From Erysipelotrichaceae bacterium (GTDB lineage: Bacteria > Bacillota_I > Bacilli_A > Erysipelotrichales > Erysipelotrichaceae), in the NCBI GenBank assembly GCA_015058955.1, contig SVBJ01000010.1, positions 1 through 58,623 on the forward strand: a stretch of 58,623 nucleotides of DNA, in the 5' to 3' direction. Below the pieces are notes generated by a model. It made no database searches and was not told the DNA's origin. It saw only the letters and a list, made by a program, of their open reading frames with translations. Of the stretch, positions 42,414 through 50,314 are shown piece after piece. The translations under genes were made by a program, and so were the position numbers. Within the stretch, counting starts at the first letter, position 1; the number at the start of each line of letters is the position of its first letter.

Positions 42414-43265
42414 ATGGGAAAGAGATTTGACATCATGCTGTTTCCGGGCGGAACCAGCAAGGTTTTCACCTTAAGCTATGATGACGGGGTCACTCAGGAC
42501 CGCCGTCTGGTGGAAATATTCAACAAGTACAATGTAAAATGCACTTTCAACCTGGGCTATGGAACCCTGGGGTGGAAGAGCGACCCTAAGTTCCCTGTCA
42601 ATATTTCCCGTGTGGAAGCAGAAGAAGTCAGGGAATTATATAAGGATCACGAAGTGGGTGGTCATGCCCTTTACCATTCCGATGTTTCTTCTCTGGGTGC
42701 ACCGTACTCAATGTATGAAATACTGGAAGATAAAGGAGGACTGGAAAAGCTGACCGGCTATCCGCTGGTGATGTTTGCCTACCCTTTCGGCCTGTTCAAT
42801 GAAGAAACCAAGAAATATCTGAAGATAGCCGGATATAAGGGAGCCAGAACCATAAAGTCAACTCATGGTTTTGAGCTGCCGAAAGACCCATTTGAACTGG
42901 ATCCGACCTGTCATCACAATGATGAAAAACTGATGGAACTGGCAGAAAAGTTCGTTACGATGCCTTCCTTCAAGCCGTCAATGTTCTATGTCTGGGGACA
43001 TGGCTATGAATTTGACCGCAATGATAACTGGAATGTCATCGAAAACCTGGTAAAATACATGTCCGAAAACCGTCAGGGCATCTGGTTTGCGACAAATGGT
43101 GAAATTCTGGATTATATTCAGGCTTATCAGATGTTAGAATATAGTGTAGATGGATCAATGATCCGCAATCCAAGCGCCATTGACGTAGAGATAATGACAG
43201 CTTTCGGCCAGAAGGAAATACTGAAAGCCGGAACCGTTACCGAGATAGGAGAAACACCTTTATAA
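42414..43265 (+). CDS. NodB-type polysaccharide deacetylase
   Basis: A 283-residue polysaccharide-deacetylase-family protein. The metal motif SYDDG (Asp23, Asp24) and the HxxxH pair in GGHALYHSD (His84, His88) are present, and the late WGHGYEF may give the third-motif His. Family members use a metal to remove N- or O-acetyl groups from glycans. No signal peptide, so it works inside the cell. The frame opens at 42387 but that lies in the terminator; ATG 42414 follows aaaaggagacaat. It is followed one base later by the YesL gene. Confidence 0.88.
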   Translation: MGKRFDIMLFPGGTSKVFTLSYDDGVTQDRRLVEIFNKYNVKCTFNLGYGTLGWKSDPKFPVNISRVEAEEVRELYKDHEVGGHALYHSDVSSLGAPYSMYEILEDKGGLEKLTGYPLVMFAYPFGLFNEETKKYLKIAGYKGARTIKSTHGFELPKDPFELDPTCHHNDEKLMELAEKFVTMPSFKPSMFYVWGHGYEFDRNDNWNVIENLVKYMSENRQGIWFATNGEILDYIQAYQMLEYSVDGSMIRNPSAIDVEIMTAFGQKEILKAGTVTEIGETPL

Positions 43266-43266
43266 A

Positions 43267-43980
43267 ATGGATTACAACAGTCCTTTCATTAAAATACTGA
43301 CAATGATCGCCAACATGATAATAGCCAGCCTGCTGTGGCTGCTGTTTTCGCTGCCGGTGATCACCATTGTGCCTTCCTGCAGTGCCCTTTACCACTGTGT
43401 CAACAAGATCATTTTCGGTCCCGGACGCGGTAATGGACTTTTCAGGGATTTCTTTGATTCCTACAAGCAGAACCTGGTACCGGGAATCAAACTGACACTG
43501 TTACTGCTGGTACTGGCTTTCTTCATCTTTGAAGGCTTATGGACCGGATATCAGTTCTACAGGACCATTTTAGGCATGCTGTACTTCGGCTTGGGCATCA
43601 TCATTGCCCTGGTCGTGGGAACCATGGTAGTTTACATCGCACCGGTACTGTCCCGCTTTGATGCCCCGATCAGTTCAATTTTAAGAATGTCAGCTTACTT
43701 TGCCATGAAGCATCCGGTAAGAAGCATTCTCTATGTACTGATAATGGCAGCACTGGCCTTTTCCATTGAAGTAATGCCTCTGGCACTGCTGATCGTGCCG
43801 GCTGTCTACTGCGACATCATCAGAGGGCCACTGGAAAAGGACATGCAGCAGATCATCGAAGACAACAACCTGGTATCCCTGGTTGCTCAGGAACCGGAAG
43901 AGGAAGAAGAAGCTGTTACCGATTCCTCATACGATCTCAATGAAAAGATGAATTCACAGAGAAAGAAAGGTAAGAAGTAA
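43267..43980 (+). CDS. yesL: YesL-like DUF624 membrane protein
   Basis: A 237-residue DUF624 (YesL) protein with five or six transmembrane segments and a charged C-terminal tail (EPEEEEEAVTD, KKGKK). The signature FSLPVITIVPSCSALYHCVNKI lies near the start. YesL-like proteins accompany Lpl-type sugar transporters and YesMN regulators in Firmicutes, but their exact function is unknown. It starts one base after the deacetylase stop, and its stop overlaps the ATPase ATG (TAATG). This neighbourhood supports the view that 38957-45137 is one transport operon. Confidence 0.88.
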   Translation: MDYNSPFIKILTMIANMIIASLLWLLFSLPVITIVPSCSALYHCVNKIIFGPGRGNGLFRDFFDSYKQNLVPGIKLTLLLLVLAFFIFEGLWTGYQFYRTILGMLYFGLGIIIALVVGTMVVYIAPVLSRFDAPISSILRMSAYFAMKHPVRSILYVLIMAALAFSIEVMPLALLIVPAVYCDIIRGPLEKDMQQIIEDNNLVSLVAQEPEEEEEAVTDSSYDLNEKMNSQRKKGKK

Positions 43981-45137
43981 TGCCTGAAATCAAGCTGGTA
44001 GACATCGCCATGATCTATCCCTTCCAGAAGGTATCCGGTATTTTCAACCGAAATCAGCAGGAGCTGATCCTGCAGCAGCAGAAAAGCATGCCGTATACTT
44101 CCAACGAAGGAGTAATAGCTCTGCAGCACTTTACCGCCACCTTCACCGACGGTGACTTTGTGGCCGTTTTAGGGCCTTCAGGATCGGGAAAAAGCACTCT
44201 GCTAAGAGTGATAGCCGGCCTGGAAAGACCCGTCGCAGGTGACATTTATTTCGACGACAGGGACTATAAGTTTGTACCTGCTGCCGAAAGAGACTGTGCC
44301 ATGGTCTTCCAGAACTTTTCCCTGTATCCAAACCAGACCGTCTATAAGAACATTGCCTTTCCGCTGGAAGTAAAGCATACACCAAGAGAACAGACTGAAC
44401 CGGAAGTCAGAAAAATTGCCGAACTGCTGAATCTGGACACAAAGCTGGATCGCCTGCCGCAGGATCTTTCCGGCGGTGAAAAACAGCGCGTGGCCCTTGC
44501 CCGAGCCCTGATAAAGAAGCCTTCGGTACTGCTGCTGGATGAACCGTTCTCCAATCTGGACCCGGTAATGCGTGCCAGATTAAGAGTTCAGCTGAAAAAG
44601 ATCCATGAGGTTTTCCAGACGACCTTCATCTATGTTACTCACGATCAGTATGATGCCCTGTATCTGGCAGACCGCATCATCGTCCTGAAAGACGGGATCA
44701 TGCAGATGGACGACAGTACCGCCAATGTCTACAATTATCCGGCTAACCGTTTCACTGCTGAATTTGTCGGTTCACCGTCCATGAATTTCTTTGATGAGGT
44801 TCCCCTCAGCAAAACCGGAACCATCAGCATTCTGGGACAGACCGTTCAGCTGGACAAGGCTCAGATGAAGAAGCTCGGCAGAAACCACACAGTCGATGTC
44901 GGCATCCGCGGCTATGACATATCCATTGCTTCCGAAGGCTATCCGGCCAAGATCGAGTATTGCGAACCGGTCGAATCCGAACTGCTGATCCATGTCAGAG
45001 CGGACGATAAGTCCCTGATCGTGGTGGAAAAGGCTGATGAATCGGGCAATATCCGATATTTCCGCGATCAGGAAGTATTCCTGAAAGCGAACAGCGACCG
45101 ACTGCACATATTTGATCAAAACGGCGAAAGAATATAA
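43980..45137 (+). CDS. Sugar ABC transporter ATPase, MsmK/UgpC type, with N-terminal insert
   Basis: A 385-residue transporter ATPase. Walker A GPSGSGKST (about 65-73), signature LSGGEKQR, Walker B VLLLDEP and the TOBE-like tail are present. As in the ATPase at 21740, an insert of about 30 residues (13-44, including FNRNQQELILQQQK) sits between the first strand and the core, but its sequence is unrelated. It is the likely dedicated energiser of the permeases at 38957-40852, with which it is cotranscribed. Start overlaps the YesL stop. Confidence 0.92.
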   Translation: MPEIKLVDIAMIYPFQKVSGIFNRNQQELILQQQKSMPYTSNEGVIALQHFTATFTDGDFVAVLGPSGSGKSTLLRVIAGLERPVAGDIYFDDRDYKFVPAAERDCAMVFQNFSLYPNQTVYKNIAFPLEVKHTPREQTEPEVRKIAELLNLDTKLDRLPQDLSGGEKQRVALARALIKKPSVLLLDEPFSNLDPVMRARLRVQLKKIHEVFQTTFIYVTHDQYDALYLADRIIVLKDGIMQMDDSTANVYNYPANRFTAEFVGSPSMNFFDEVPLSKTGTISILGQTVQLDKAQMKKLGRNHTVDVGIRGYDISIASEGYPAKIEYCEPVESELLIHVRADDKSLIVVEKADESGNIRYFRDQEVFLKANSDRLHIFDQNGERI

Positions 45138-45142
45138 AAGAA

Positions 45143-45170
45143 AAAAGAAGGATCAATGAATCCTTCTTTT
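45143..45170. terminator. Bidirectional intrinsic terminator
   Basis: An 11-bp stem (aaaagaaggat / atccttctttt) with a six-base loop, between the convergent ATPase and CBS-protein genes; T-rich flanks occur on both strands. Confidence 0.85.
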
Positions 45171-45594
45171 AATGTCTGTATCTGAGATACTTGATGACAT
45201 CCTGTCTGGTAATGATGCCCATGAATATGTCATAGTCATCCACGACCGGTACGAAGTTCTGACCCATTATCTGATCGACCAGATCTTCTATGTGAGCTGC
45301 CACCCTGACAGGCGGACTGAAATCCGGACGGATGATCTCCCTAAGGCGGTATTCCTCCTGACTGTAAATGTCATGTTCATTGTTATTCAGCATGTGCCAG
45401 AGGAAATCCCCTTCACTTACCGTGCCGGCATATCTGCCTTCCTTTGTCACTACCGGTAAGGCGCTGTAACCGTAATAGCGCATCTTCTCCAGTGCCTGCC
45501 TTAAGGTCCAGTCTTCTTCCAGATAGCAGATCGTGACCTTTGGCCTAAGCAGAAAGAGAATGCTGTCATTAACTAAATCATAATTGTCTGTCAT
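45169..45594 (-). CDS. CBS-domain-pair protein (CbpB/YkuL-like)
   Basis: A 141-residue protein made of two CBS domains. The first covers about 20-70 (YGYSALPVVTKEGRYAGTVSEGDFL), the second about 85-138 (QNFVPVVDDYDIFMGIITRQDVI). Stand-alone CBS pairs bind adenine nucleotides; the Firmicute homologue CbpB binds c-di-AMP and links it to (p)ppGpp synthesis, but whether this protein does so is not shown. It is a single gene with a 16-bp palindrome 31 bases upstream of its ATG. No ribosome binding site stands out. Confidence 0.85.
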   Translation of the reverse strand: MTDNYDLVNDSILFLLRPKVTICYLEEDWTLRQALEKMRYYGYSALPVVTKEGRYAGTVSEGDFLWHMLNNNEHDIYSQEEYRLREIIRPDFSPPVRVAAHIEDLVDQIMGQNFVPVVDDYDIFMGIITRQDVIKYLRYRH

Positions 45595-45624
45595 ACTATA
45601 ATACTAATATCATTCTATGAAAAC

Positions 45625-45640
45625 AATGTGAATTCACATT
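45625..45640. promoter_or_regulatory. 16-bp perfect palindrome upstream of the CBS gene
   Basis: The sequence aatgtgaattcacatt is a perfect palindrome, 31 bp upstream of the CBS-protein ATG (minus strand). Its position suits an operator for that gene. It directly adjoins another hairpin at 45642-45665. Confidence 0.4.
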
Positions 45641-45641
45641 T

Positions 45642-45665
45642 AAGGCCGGTTGCCCGGCCTTTTTC
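45642..45665. terminator. Hairpin between psuG and the CBS gene
   Basis: An 8-bp G/C-rich stem (aaggccgg / ccggcctt) with loop ttgc, followed by ttt on the plus strand. It lies just after the stop of the minus-strand psuG gene, where the trailing sequence (aaatgtg) is a poor T-run. It probably still ends the psu transcript. Confidence 0.55.
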
Positions 45666-45669
45666 AGTA

Positions 45670-46590
45670 TTAATCAAGCTTGCAGAATTCGACAGCGATG
45701 CGGCTGGCGAGTCTGGCATTATTGTAAGCCAGCTGCAGATTGGAGGCAAAGGAGACTCCCTTGGTCATGTCCTTGATGGTAGCCAGTAAGAATGGGGTAA
45801 TGTTCTTACCTCTGATGCCCTTCTCATCAGCCAGCTTGATGGCTTCGTTGATGACACCTTCCATTTCATTGAAATCCAGGGCGTATTCATCAGGGATCGG
45901 ATTACCGATGACTATGCCGCCCTTTAAGCCAAGATCCCACTTGGTCTTCATGATTCTGGCGATTTCTTCTTCAGACTGGGCATTGTAGTCAAGTTTGAAG
46001 CCTGATGACTTGCAGTAGAATGCCGGGAATTCATCAGTTCTGTAACCCAATACCGGAACACCATAGGTTTCCAGATATTCCAGGGTCCTGCCGATATCCA
46101 GGATCTGCTTTGCGCCGGCGGTAACAACGGCAACCGGTGTATTGGCAAATTCCTGCAGGTCTGCTGAGATATCCATGGTATACTGACCGTTTCTGTGAAC
46201 ACCGCCGATTCCGCCGGTAGCGAAGATCTTAATCCCGGCCAGGGAAGCAATCAGCATTGTGGTGGCAACAGTCGTGGCCCCGGTCTGACCGGTAACCAGG
46301 TAAGTGGCAACATCTCTTCTGGAGACCTTGCCGACGCCATCGCCCTTGCACATGATGTCCAGTTCTTCCGGAGTCAGTCCGACTTTCAGCTTGCCGCCGA
46401 TGATGGCAGTAGTAGCCGGAATGGCACCTTCGCCTCTGACGATCTCTTCGACCTTATGAGCAAATTCCACGTTTTCCGGGAAAGGCATGCCATGAGAAAG
46501 AATGGTGCTTTCCAGAGCAACGACCGGTCTGCCTTCGGCGACAGCCTGTCTGATTTCAGGTGTTACTGATAAATACTTTTCCAGATTCAT
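45670..46590 (-). CDS. psuG: Pseudouridine-5'-phosphate glycosidase
   Basis: A 306-residue pseudouridine-5'-phosphate glycosidase, which breaks the C-C bond to give uracil and ribose 5-phosphate. LESTILSHGMPFPENV near the start, TTVATTMLIA, FATGGIGGVHR and PVAVVTAGAKQILDI match PsuG throughout, and the length is normal. The ATG overlaps the stop of the adjoining kinase gene by four bases (ATGA), the standard psuK-psuG pairing for pseudouridine salvage. Cytoplasmic. Confidence 0.95.
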   Translation of the reverse strand: MNLEKYLSVTPEIRQAVAEGRPVVALESTILSHGMPFPENVEFAHKVEEIVRGEGAIPATTAIIGGKLKVGLTPEELDIMCKGDGVGKVSRRDVATYLVTGQTGATTVATTMLIASLAGIKIFATGGIGGVHRNGQYTMDISADLQEFANTPVAVVTAGAKQILDIGRTLEYLETYGVPVLGYRTDEFPAFYCKSSGFKLDYNAQSEEEIARIMKTKWDLGLKGGIVIGNPIPDEYALDFNEMEGVINEAIKLADEKGIRGKNITPFLLATIKDMTKGVSFASNLQLAYNNARLASRIAVEFCKLD

Positions 46591-47525
46591 AATCTCTCCT
46601 CCAATATCTTATTTAACAATTCAATGTTTATTTCCTTATTGATCGTGTCCGCTGACATTATGGCTGCCAGACCGGCCCGGCAGGCATGGTTCAGAATATC
46701 CTGCTTTTCCATGCCATAGACATGACCATATATCAGCATGGCCATGAAGGCATCTCCGGCCCCTGTCACATTTACCGCTTCTTCCAGCGGTCTTAAACAG
46801 GCAGTTAACCAGGTCCCGTGGCTGTCATAATACAGACATCCCTTTTTGCCGCGGGATACATATACCTCTTTTACACCGGTGGATACAATTGCCTTTACGG
46901 CTTCCCACAGGTCTTCTTCCGTTTCGATTTTCCTGCCGCTTAACAGTTCACATTCCAGTTCATTGGGCTTGATCCGGTAAAACCTGCCCTGTTTCTCCTT
47001 AATGCAGTCGGCATAGGCAACCGACACGGGATCGACAAACACCGGAATATCTCTGCCGTAATGATCAAGCAGATGATCCATTACCGCTTCAGGAATTGAA
47101 GGGTCCGTCACGATCAGCCGGGCACCCCTGATAATTCTATCATTATCACGCAGATAATCAACTGACAGATTTTCCATTATGCGCATGTCGCTTAAGGCCA
47201 CGGACATCTCTCCGTCACTGTCAAGAACGGACATGTATGTTGAACTGCCATGATCCTTTACAATTCTGACATGTGATACATCAATGCCGGCTTCCCCACT
47301 TTCCAGCAGGATCTTCTGCCCGAAGATGTCATCGCCAACCACCGACAAAAGGACCGCCCTGCCCCCTAAACGGACATAGTTTTCCAGAATGTTTCTGGTT
47401 ACTCCTCCTACGGAAGTGTGCATCCGTCCGGGATTGGAATCCCTGAGATTGATCGGGGCTCTGCTGCGGCCGGCAACGTCCATGTTTGCGGCTCCGATGC
47501 CGACAATGTACTTATCTGTTTTCAT
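46587..47525 (-). CDS. psuK: PfkB-family pseudouridine kinase
   Basis: A 312-residue PfkB-family kinase, assigned as pseudouridine kinase because it is translationally coupled to psuG. It phosphorylates pseudouridine at the 5' position. The start GIGAANMDVAG, GGVTRNILENYVRLGG and the catalytic NVTGAGDAFMAM near residue 250 are typical. ATG 47525 has aggt eight bases upstream; an in-frame ATG at 47543 has no Shine-Dalgarno site. A transporter for pseudouridine is not found nearby. Confidence 0.88.
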   Translation of the reverse strand: MKTDKYIVGIGAANMDVAGRSRAPINLRDSNPGRMHTSVGGVTRNILENYVRLGGRAVLLSVVGDDIFGQKILLESGEAGIDVSHVRIVKDHGSSTYMSVLDSDGEMSVALSDMRIMENLSVDYLRDNDRIIRGARLIVTDPSIPEAVMDHLLDHYGRDIPVFVDPVSVAYADCIKEKQGRFYRIKPNELECELLSGRKIETEEDLWEAVKAIVSTGVKEVYVSRGKKGCLYYDSHGTWLTACLRPLEEAVNVTGAGDAFMAMLIYGHVYGMEKQDILNHACRAGLAAIMSADTINKEINIELLNKILEERL

Positions 47526-47565
47526 CTGATTACCTGTATTCATTTTACCATTTTAACTCAAAGAA

Positions 47566-47586
47566 AAACATCTCTCTGAGATGTTT
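47566..47586 (-). terminator. Intrinsic terminator of the VOC gene
   Basis: On the minus strand a 9-bp stem (aaacatctc / gagatgttt) with a 3-base loop and T-rich trailing sequence overlaps the stop of the VOC-family gene. It separates that transcript from psuK-psuG. Confidence 0.75.
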
Positions 47587-48061
47587 AATCCAAATGACCT
47601 TTTACCTGATAGGAATCTTCGGTAAACTGCATTATTTCGATTTTATTGCCGTCAGGATCATGTGTCCACATCTGATAGGTTCCGGACGGTCCCCTGGATA
47701 TCGGAGTATCAAATTTCAGTCCTCTGACACTCAGCTGTTTTTCAGCCTCATATATGTCATCAACCAGCAGGGCAAAGTGGGAATACCCCAGTCTTTCATT
47801 CCAGCCAACATCATTGCACTGTCCTTCCTTTTTCGGAAACAGTTCAATGAACTGTCCTTCTGCCAGCTGCAGATAGACGTTGAAAACTCTGTCAGGATCC
47901 TCTCTGGCAATCCTTTGCTGCCGAGGTCTGTCATCACGCTGCAGATAGCTGCGATATGTTGTTCTGACTTTTATCTCAGCACCCAGAACTTCCGTATAGA
48001 AACGGATCATTTCATCCATGTTATCGGTGAAAAAGGCGATGTGCATAATTGATCTGAACAT
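47585..48061 (-). CDS. VOC-superfamily (glyoxalase-like) protein
   Basis: A 158-residue vicinal-oxygen-chelate protein. HIAFFTDNMDEMIRFYTEVLGAE and HFALLVDDIYEAEKQL form the two beta-alpha-beta repeats, and HDPDGNKIEIMQF is the typical ending with the metal-ligand Glu. Members include glyoxalase I, dioxygenases and resistance proteins; substrate unknown. ATG 48061 is preferred over 48067 because agagg then has seven-base spacing. It begins two bases after the stop of the glycosyltransferase gene. Confidence 0.85.
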   Translation of the reverse strand: MFRSIMHIAFFTDNMDEMIRFYTEVLGAEIKVRTTYRSYLQRDDRPRQQRIAREDPDRVFNVYLQLAEGQFIELFPKKEGQCNDVGWNERLGYSHFALLVDDIYEAEKQLSVRGLKFDTPISRGPSGTYQMWTHDPDGNKIEIMQFTEDSYQVKGHLD

Positions 48062-48063
48062 CT

Positions 48064-49380
48064 TCATTCCTCTTCGGACACCATGGTCCTCTTAAAATTG
48101 TCCTGGATCTTCTTCCGGGTTTCCAGATACTGTTCCCTGTCCTGATCGGAAATCCCCATAAAGCTGACAGAGGTGTAGTCATCGATGATCTTGGCCAGCT
48201 GTTCATCCATCTTTCCGTTTTTGTATTCATAACTTAACTTATGCTCACCAAACAGATCGACATCTGTAATTCTGATGTGTCCCAGAGCAATCAGCTTGGT
48301 AAGTGCTATGGTACAGGCGGTTACGGATAATCCGGTTATTGAAGCCAGTTCATTAAGATTGTATCCCCTGCCGCTTTTATAAAGCACATACAGTACCTTG
48401 ACGTCGTTAAGATCCAGCTTGTTGGCCAGGGCTACGGTGCTGAGCAGTCTGTCAAACAGGTTGGCGCCAAGATAACGCAGCATGAAGCCGGCATCATCCA
48501 GCTCAGATTCATAGTAAACCGGTACCCCATCTTCCTGACCCAGCTTATGGGTGTCAGAGAAAAACGGGATTGCAAAGGCATCAGTGCTTACCGCTACCAG
48601 ATAGCCGTAAATGATCGGCTTTCTTTCTTCATAGTCGTCACTGTCAAGAATGTTGCGGTAAAATTCATTGTAGTACTTGATTACACTGGTCTTCATCCTG
48701 ACCGTCTTTTCAATGCTGAGATTCTGCCGGACCAGAGACCCTTCAGTCTTGACATAATAGTAGACCGGAGCCTTCAGCACGGCAACGTTTCTGACATGCA
48801 GCAGATATTCCAGATTGAAAATGACATCTTCGCAGTAACTGATGTTGGTATCCATGAAGATGTGATGCTTTTCAATGATTTCTCTTTTGTAAAGCTTGTT
48901 CCAGAGAACACCGTAATAGAAATCTGCCGGTGTCAGCATCATCTTATCGGCATACTCATTGCGGGTGATGACTGCTGCCTCATGGATCGATCCCTTTTTC
49001 GATACCTTGTTGCCTACAACACGGTAAAAGTCACCGACTACCATCTCAACATCATTTTCTTCCATTTCCCTGACCAGCAGTTTGGTCGAATCAAAAGGCA
49101 GCCAGTCATCGGCATCCAGAAACTGAACATAATCACCGCTGGCTACGGAAAGCGCCTTATTGCGGGTCGAGGAAACACCGCCGTTTTCCTTGTGAATGGC
49201 GATCACTCTTTCATCGTTTTGGGCAAACTCGCTTATTATCTTAAAGGATGAGTCCCTGCTGCCGTCATCAACCAGAATGACTTCAATGTCACGGTAATCC
49301 TGGTTGAGAATGCTGTGAACACAGCGCCTGATGACTTTTTCCCGGTTATAGACCGGTACGATTATGGAAACCTTGCTCAT
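48064..49380 (-). CDS. GT2 glycosyltransferase with C-terminal MarR-like winged helix
   Basis: A 438-residue protein. Residues 1-230 are a GT-A family 2 glycosyltransferase: VSIIVPVYNRE, DDGS (38-41), FLDADDW (Asp89, Asp91, Asp92) and EDVIFNLEYL. A linker follows, then residues 322-392 look like a MarR-type winged helix: LNDVKVLYVLYKSGRGYN, LNELASITGLSVTACTIALT as the helix-turn-helix, and LIALGHIRITDVD with a wing. A DNA-binding module on a glycosyltransferase is unusual. It lies two bases after a GtrA-like gene, suggesting a lipid-linked sugar for envelope glycosylation. Confidence 0.85.
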   Translation of the reverse strand: MSKVSIIVPVYNREKVIRRCVHSILNQDYRDIEVILVDDGSRDSSFKIISEFAQNDERVIAIHKENGGVSSTRNKALSVASGDYVQFLDADDWLPFDSTKLLVREMEENDVEMVVGDFYRVVGNKVSKKGSIHEAAVITRNEYADKMMLTPADFYYGVLWNKLYKREIIEKHHIFMDTNISYCEDVIFNLEYLLHVRNVAVLKAPVYYYVKTEGSLVRQNLSIEKTVRMKTSVIKYYNEFYRNILDSDDYEERKPIIYGYLVAVSTDAFAIPFFSDTHKLGQEDGVPVYYESELDDAGFMLRYLGANLFDRLLSTVALANKLDLNDVKVLYVLYKSGRGYNLNELASITGLSVTACTIALTKLIALGHIRITDVDLFGEHKLSYEYKNGKMDEQLAKIIDDYTSVSFMGISDQDREQYLETRKKIQDNFKRTMVSEEE

Positions 49381-49382
49381 TC

Positions 49383-49904
49383 TTACTTCTCCTTGAACAG
49401 TACGTATTTTTCCAGCGGGAACAGAACAGCTACCTGAACCATGCCGGCAGCCAATGCGGCAACCGTACGGGCAATTGAACTGCCCTTCATCATGGCTGTA
49501 ATGTAGCCCTGTAGCCAGGTCGTAAACAGGATCAGGGCAATCAGTACGACGAAATAACCAATCAGTCCTGCCCTGGTTCCCCTGCCCTTGAAAGTGGCTT
49601 TCATGTTGACAAAGTAACCGTAGATGTTGGCAATGAAATTGGACAGGAAAAACGGCCGGACGTAACCGAACGTCACTACCCCGTCAACCACATACTTGCT
49701 CTCGCCTTCAAAAAGCACGTCTGGATTGAAAATCGGCTGCAGGAAGCCTGGAAGCTTAGTTGTTACCGAATCAAACACCAGAGGCAGCAGATTGGCCAGC
49801 AGAAGCTGTACAGCTGTTATTGACATGCTGACCAGGTTAAACTTGATAAACTGCCATACGGCACTGTCAGCATGCTTATTGTCAAAATCCTTTATGAATC
49901 CCAT
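49383..49904 (-). CDS. GtrA-like membrane protein
   Basis: A 173-residue membrane protein resembling GtrA, thought to flip lipid-linked sugars. FIKFNLVSMSITAVQLLLANLLP is the family opening, FIANIYGYFVNMKATFKG the middle Asn-Tyr-rich motif, and LIGYFVVLIALILF plus the last hydrophobic stretch complete four helices. An extra periplasmic loop of about 40 residues (45-85) is longer than usual. It is placed directly before the GT2 gene, which fits a GtrA/GtrB-like pair. Confidence 0.8.
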   Translation of the reverse strand: MGFIKDFDNKHADSAVWQFIKFNLVSMSITAVQLLLANLLPLVFDSVTTKLPGFLQPIFNPDVLFEGESKYVVDGVVTFGYVRPFFLSNFIANIYGYFVNMKATFKGRGTRAGLIGYFVVLIALILFTTWLQGYITAMMKGSSIARTVAALAAGMVQVAVLFPLEKYVLFKEK

Positions 49905-49933
49905 GTCATCACCCTGTTCTTTCCTTCATAGTA

Positions 49934-49957
49934 AAAGACAGATTGTCATCTGTCTTC
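49934..49957 (-). terminator. Probable terminator of the small membrane-protein gene
   Basis: A 9-bp stem (aagacagat / atctgtctt) with loop tgtc, followed on the minus strand by ttttact, just beyond the stop of the gene at 49974. Confidence 0.65.
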
Positions 49958-49973
49958 AGTTTTCAGCCTGTTA

Positions 49974-50180
49974 TTATCTTCTCCTGCTGACTCTGATCAG
50001 GATCATTACCAACAATACGATAATGATGATCGGAGCAAAAGCATACAGCATTACCAGCAGTATTGAAGTTCCGGCTACCAGTAATCCTAACAGCCATTTG
50101 ATCAACTTGATCACAACGTATCCGCCGACTACCAGAATGATACCAGCGAGAATGTAATTCAGGATATCTTCTTTTTTCAT
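49974..50180 (-). CDS. Small hydrophobic membrane protein
   Basis: A 68-residue protein of unknown function. Two long hydrophobic stretches (about 8-30 and 32-63) suggest two membrane helices, with Lys residues in the bend and a basic RVSRRR end. The ribosome binding site ggaggtga, six bases before ATG 50180, is among the strongest in the window, so it is surely translated. A hairpin follows it and a gaaggaa/ttccttc inverted repeat lies upstream. It is divergent from the FliB-like gene. Confidence 0.75.
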   Translation of the reverse strand: MKKEDILNYILAGIILVVGGYVVIKLIKWLLGLLVAGTSILLVMLYAFAPIIIIVLLVMILIRVSRRR

Positions 50181-50279
50181 CCCAACTCACCTCCAATTGC
50201 ATATTGATGCCGAAGGAATCACTTCCTTCCATACTATTTTATCACTTTTTGTCTTCCATACAAACAGATGGTATTTCAT

Positions 50280-50308
50280 TGGACAGTGAAAATCCCAGAA
50301 TATATAAT
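50280..50308 (+). promoter_or_regulatory. Promoter of the FliB-like gene (leaderless arrangement)
   Basis: TGGACA (50280-50285) and a perfect TATAAT (50303-50308) are 17 bases apart. The ATG of the next gene is at 50315, seven bases beyond the -10 box, so transcription would begin at or next to the start codon. No Shine-Dalgarno sequence fits before this ATG. Confidence 0.6.
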
Positions 50309-50314
50309 ATTTTC

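Noticed and set aside
48547-49251. Long plus-strand frame (234 codons) opposite the GT2 gene
   Set aside because: It lies fully antisense to the conserved glycosyltransferase domain, with no ribosome binding site or family motif.
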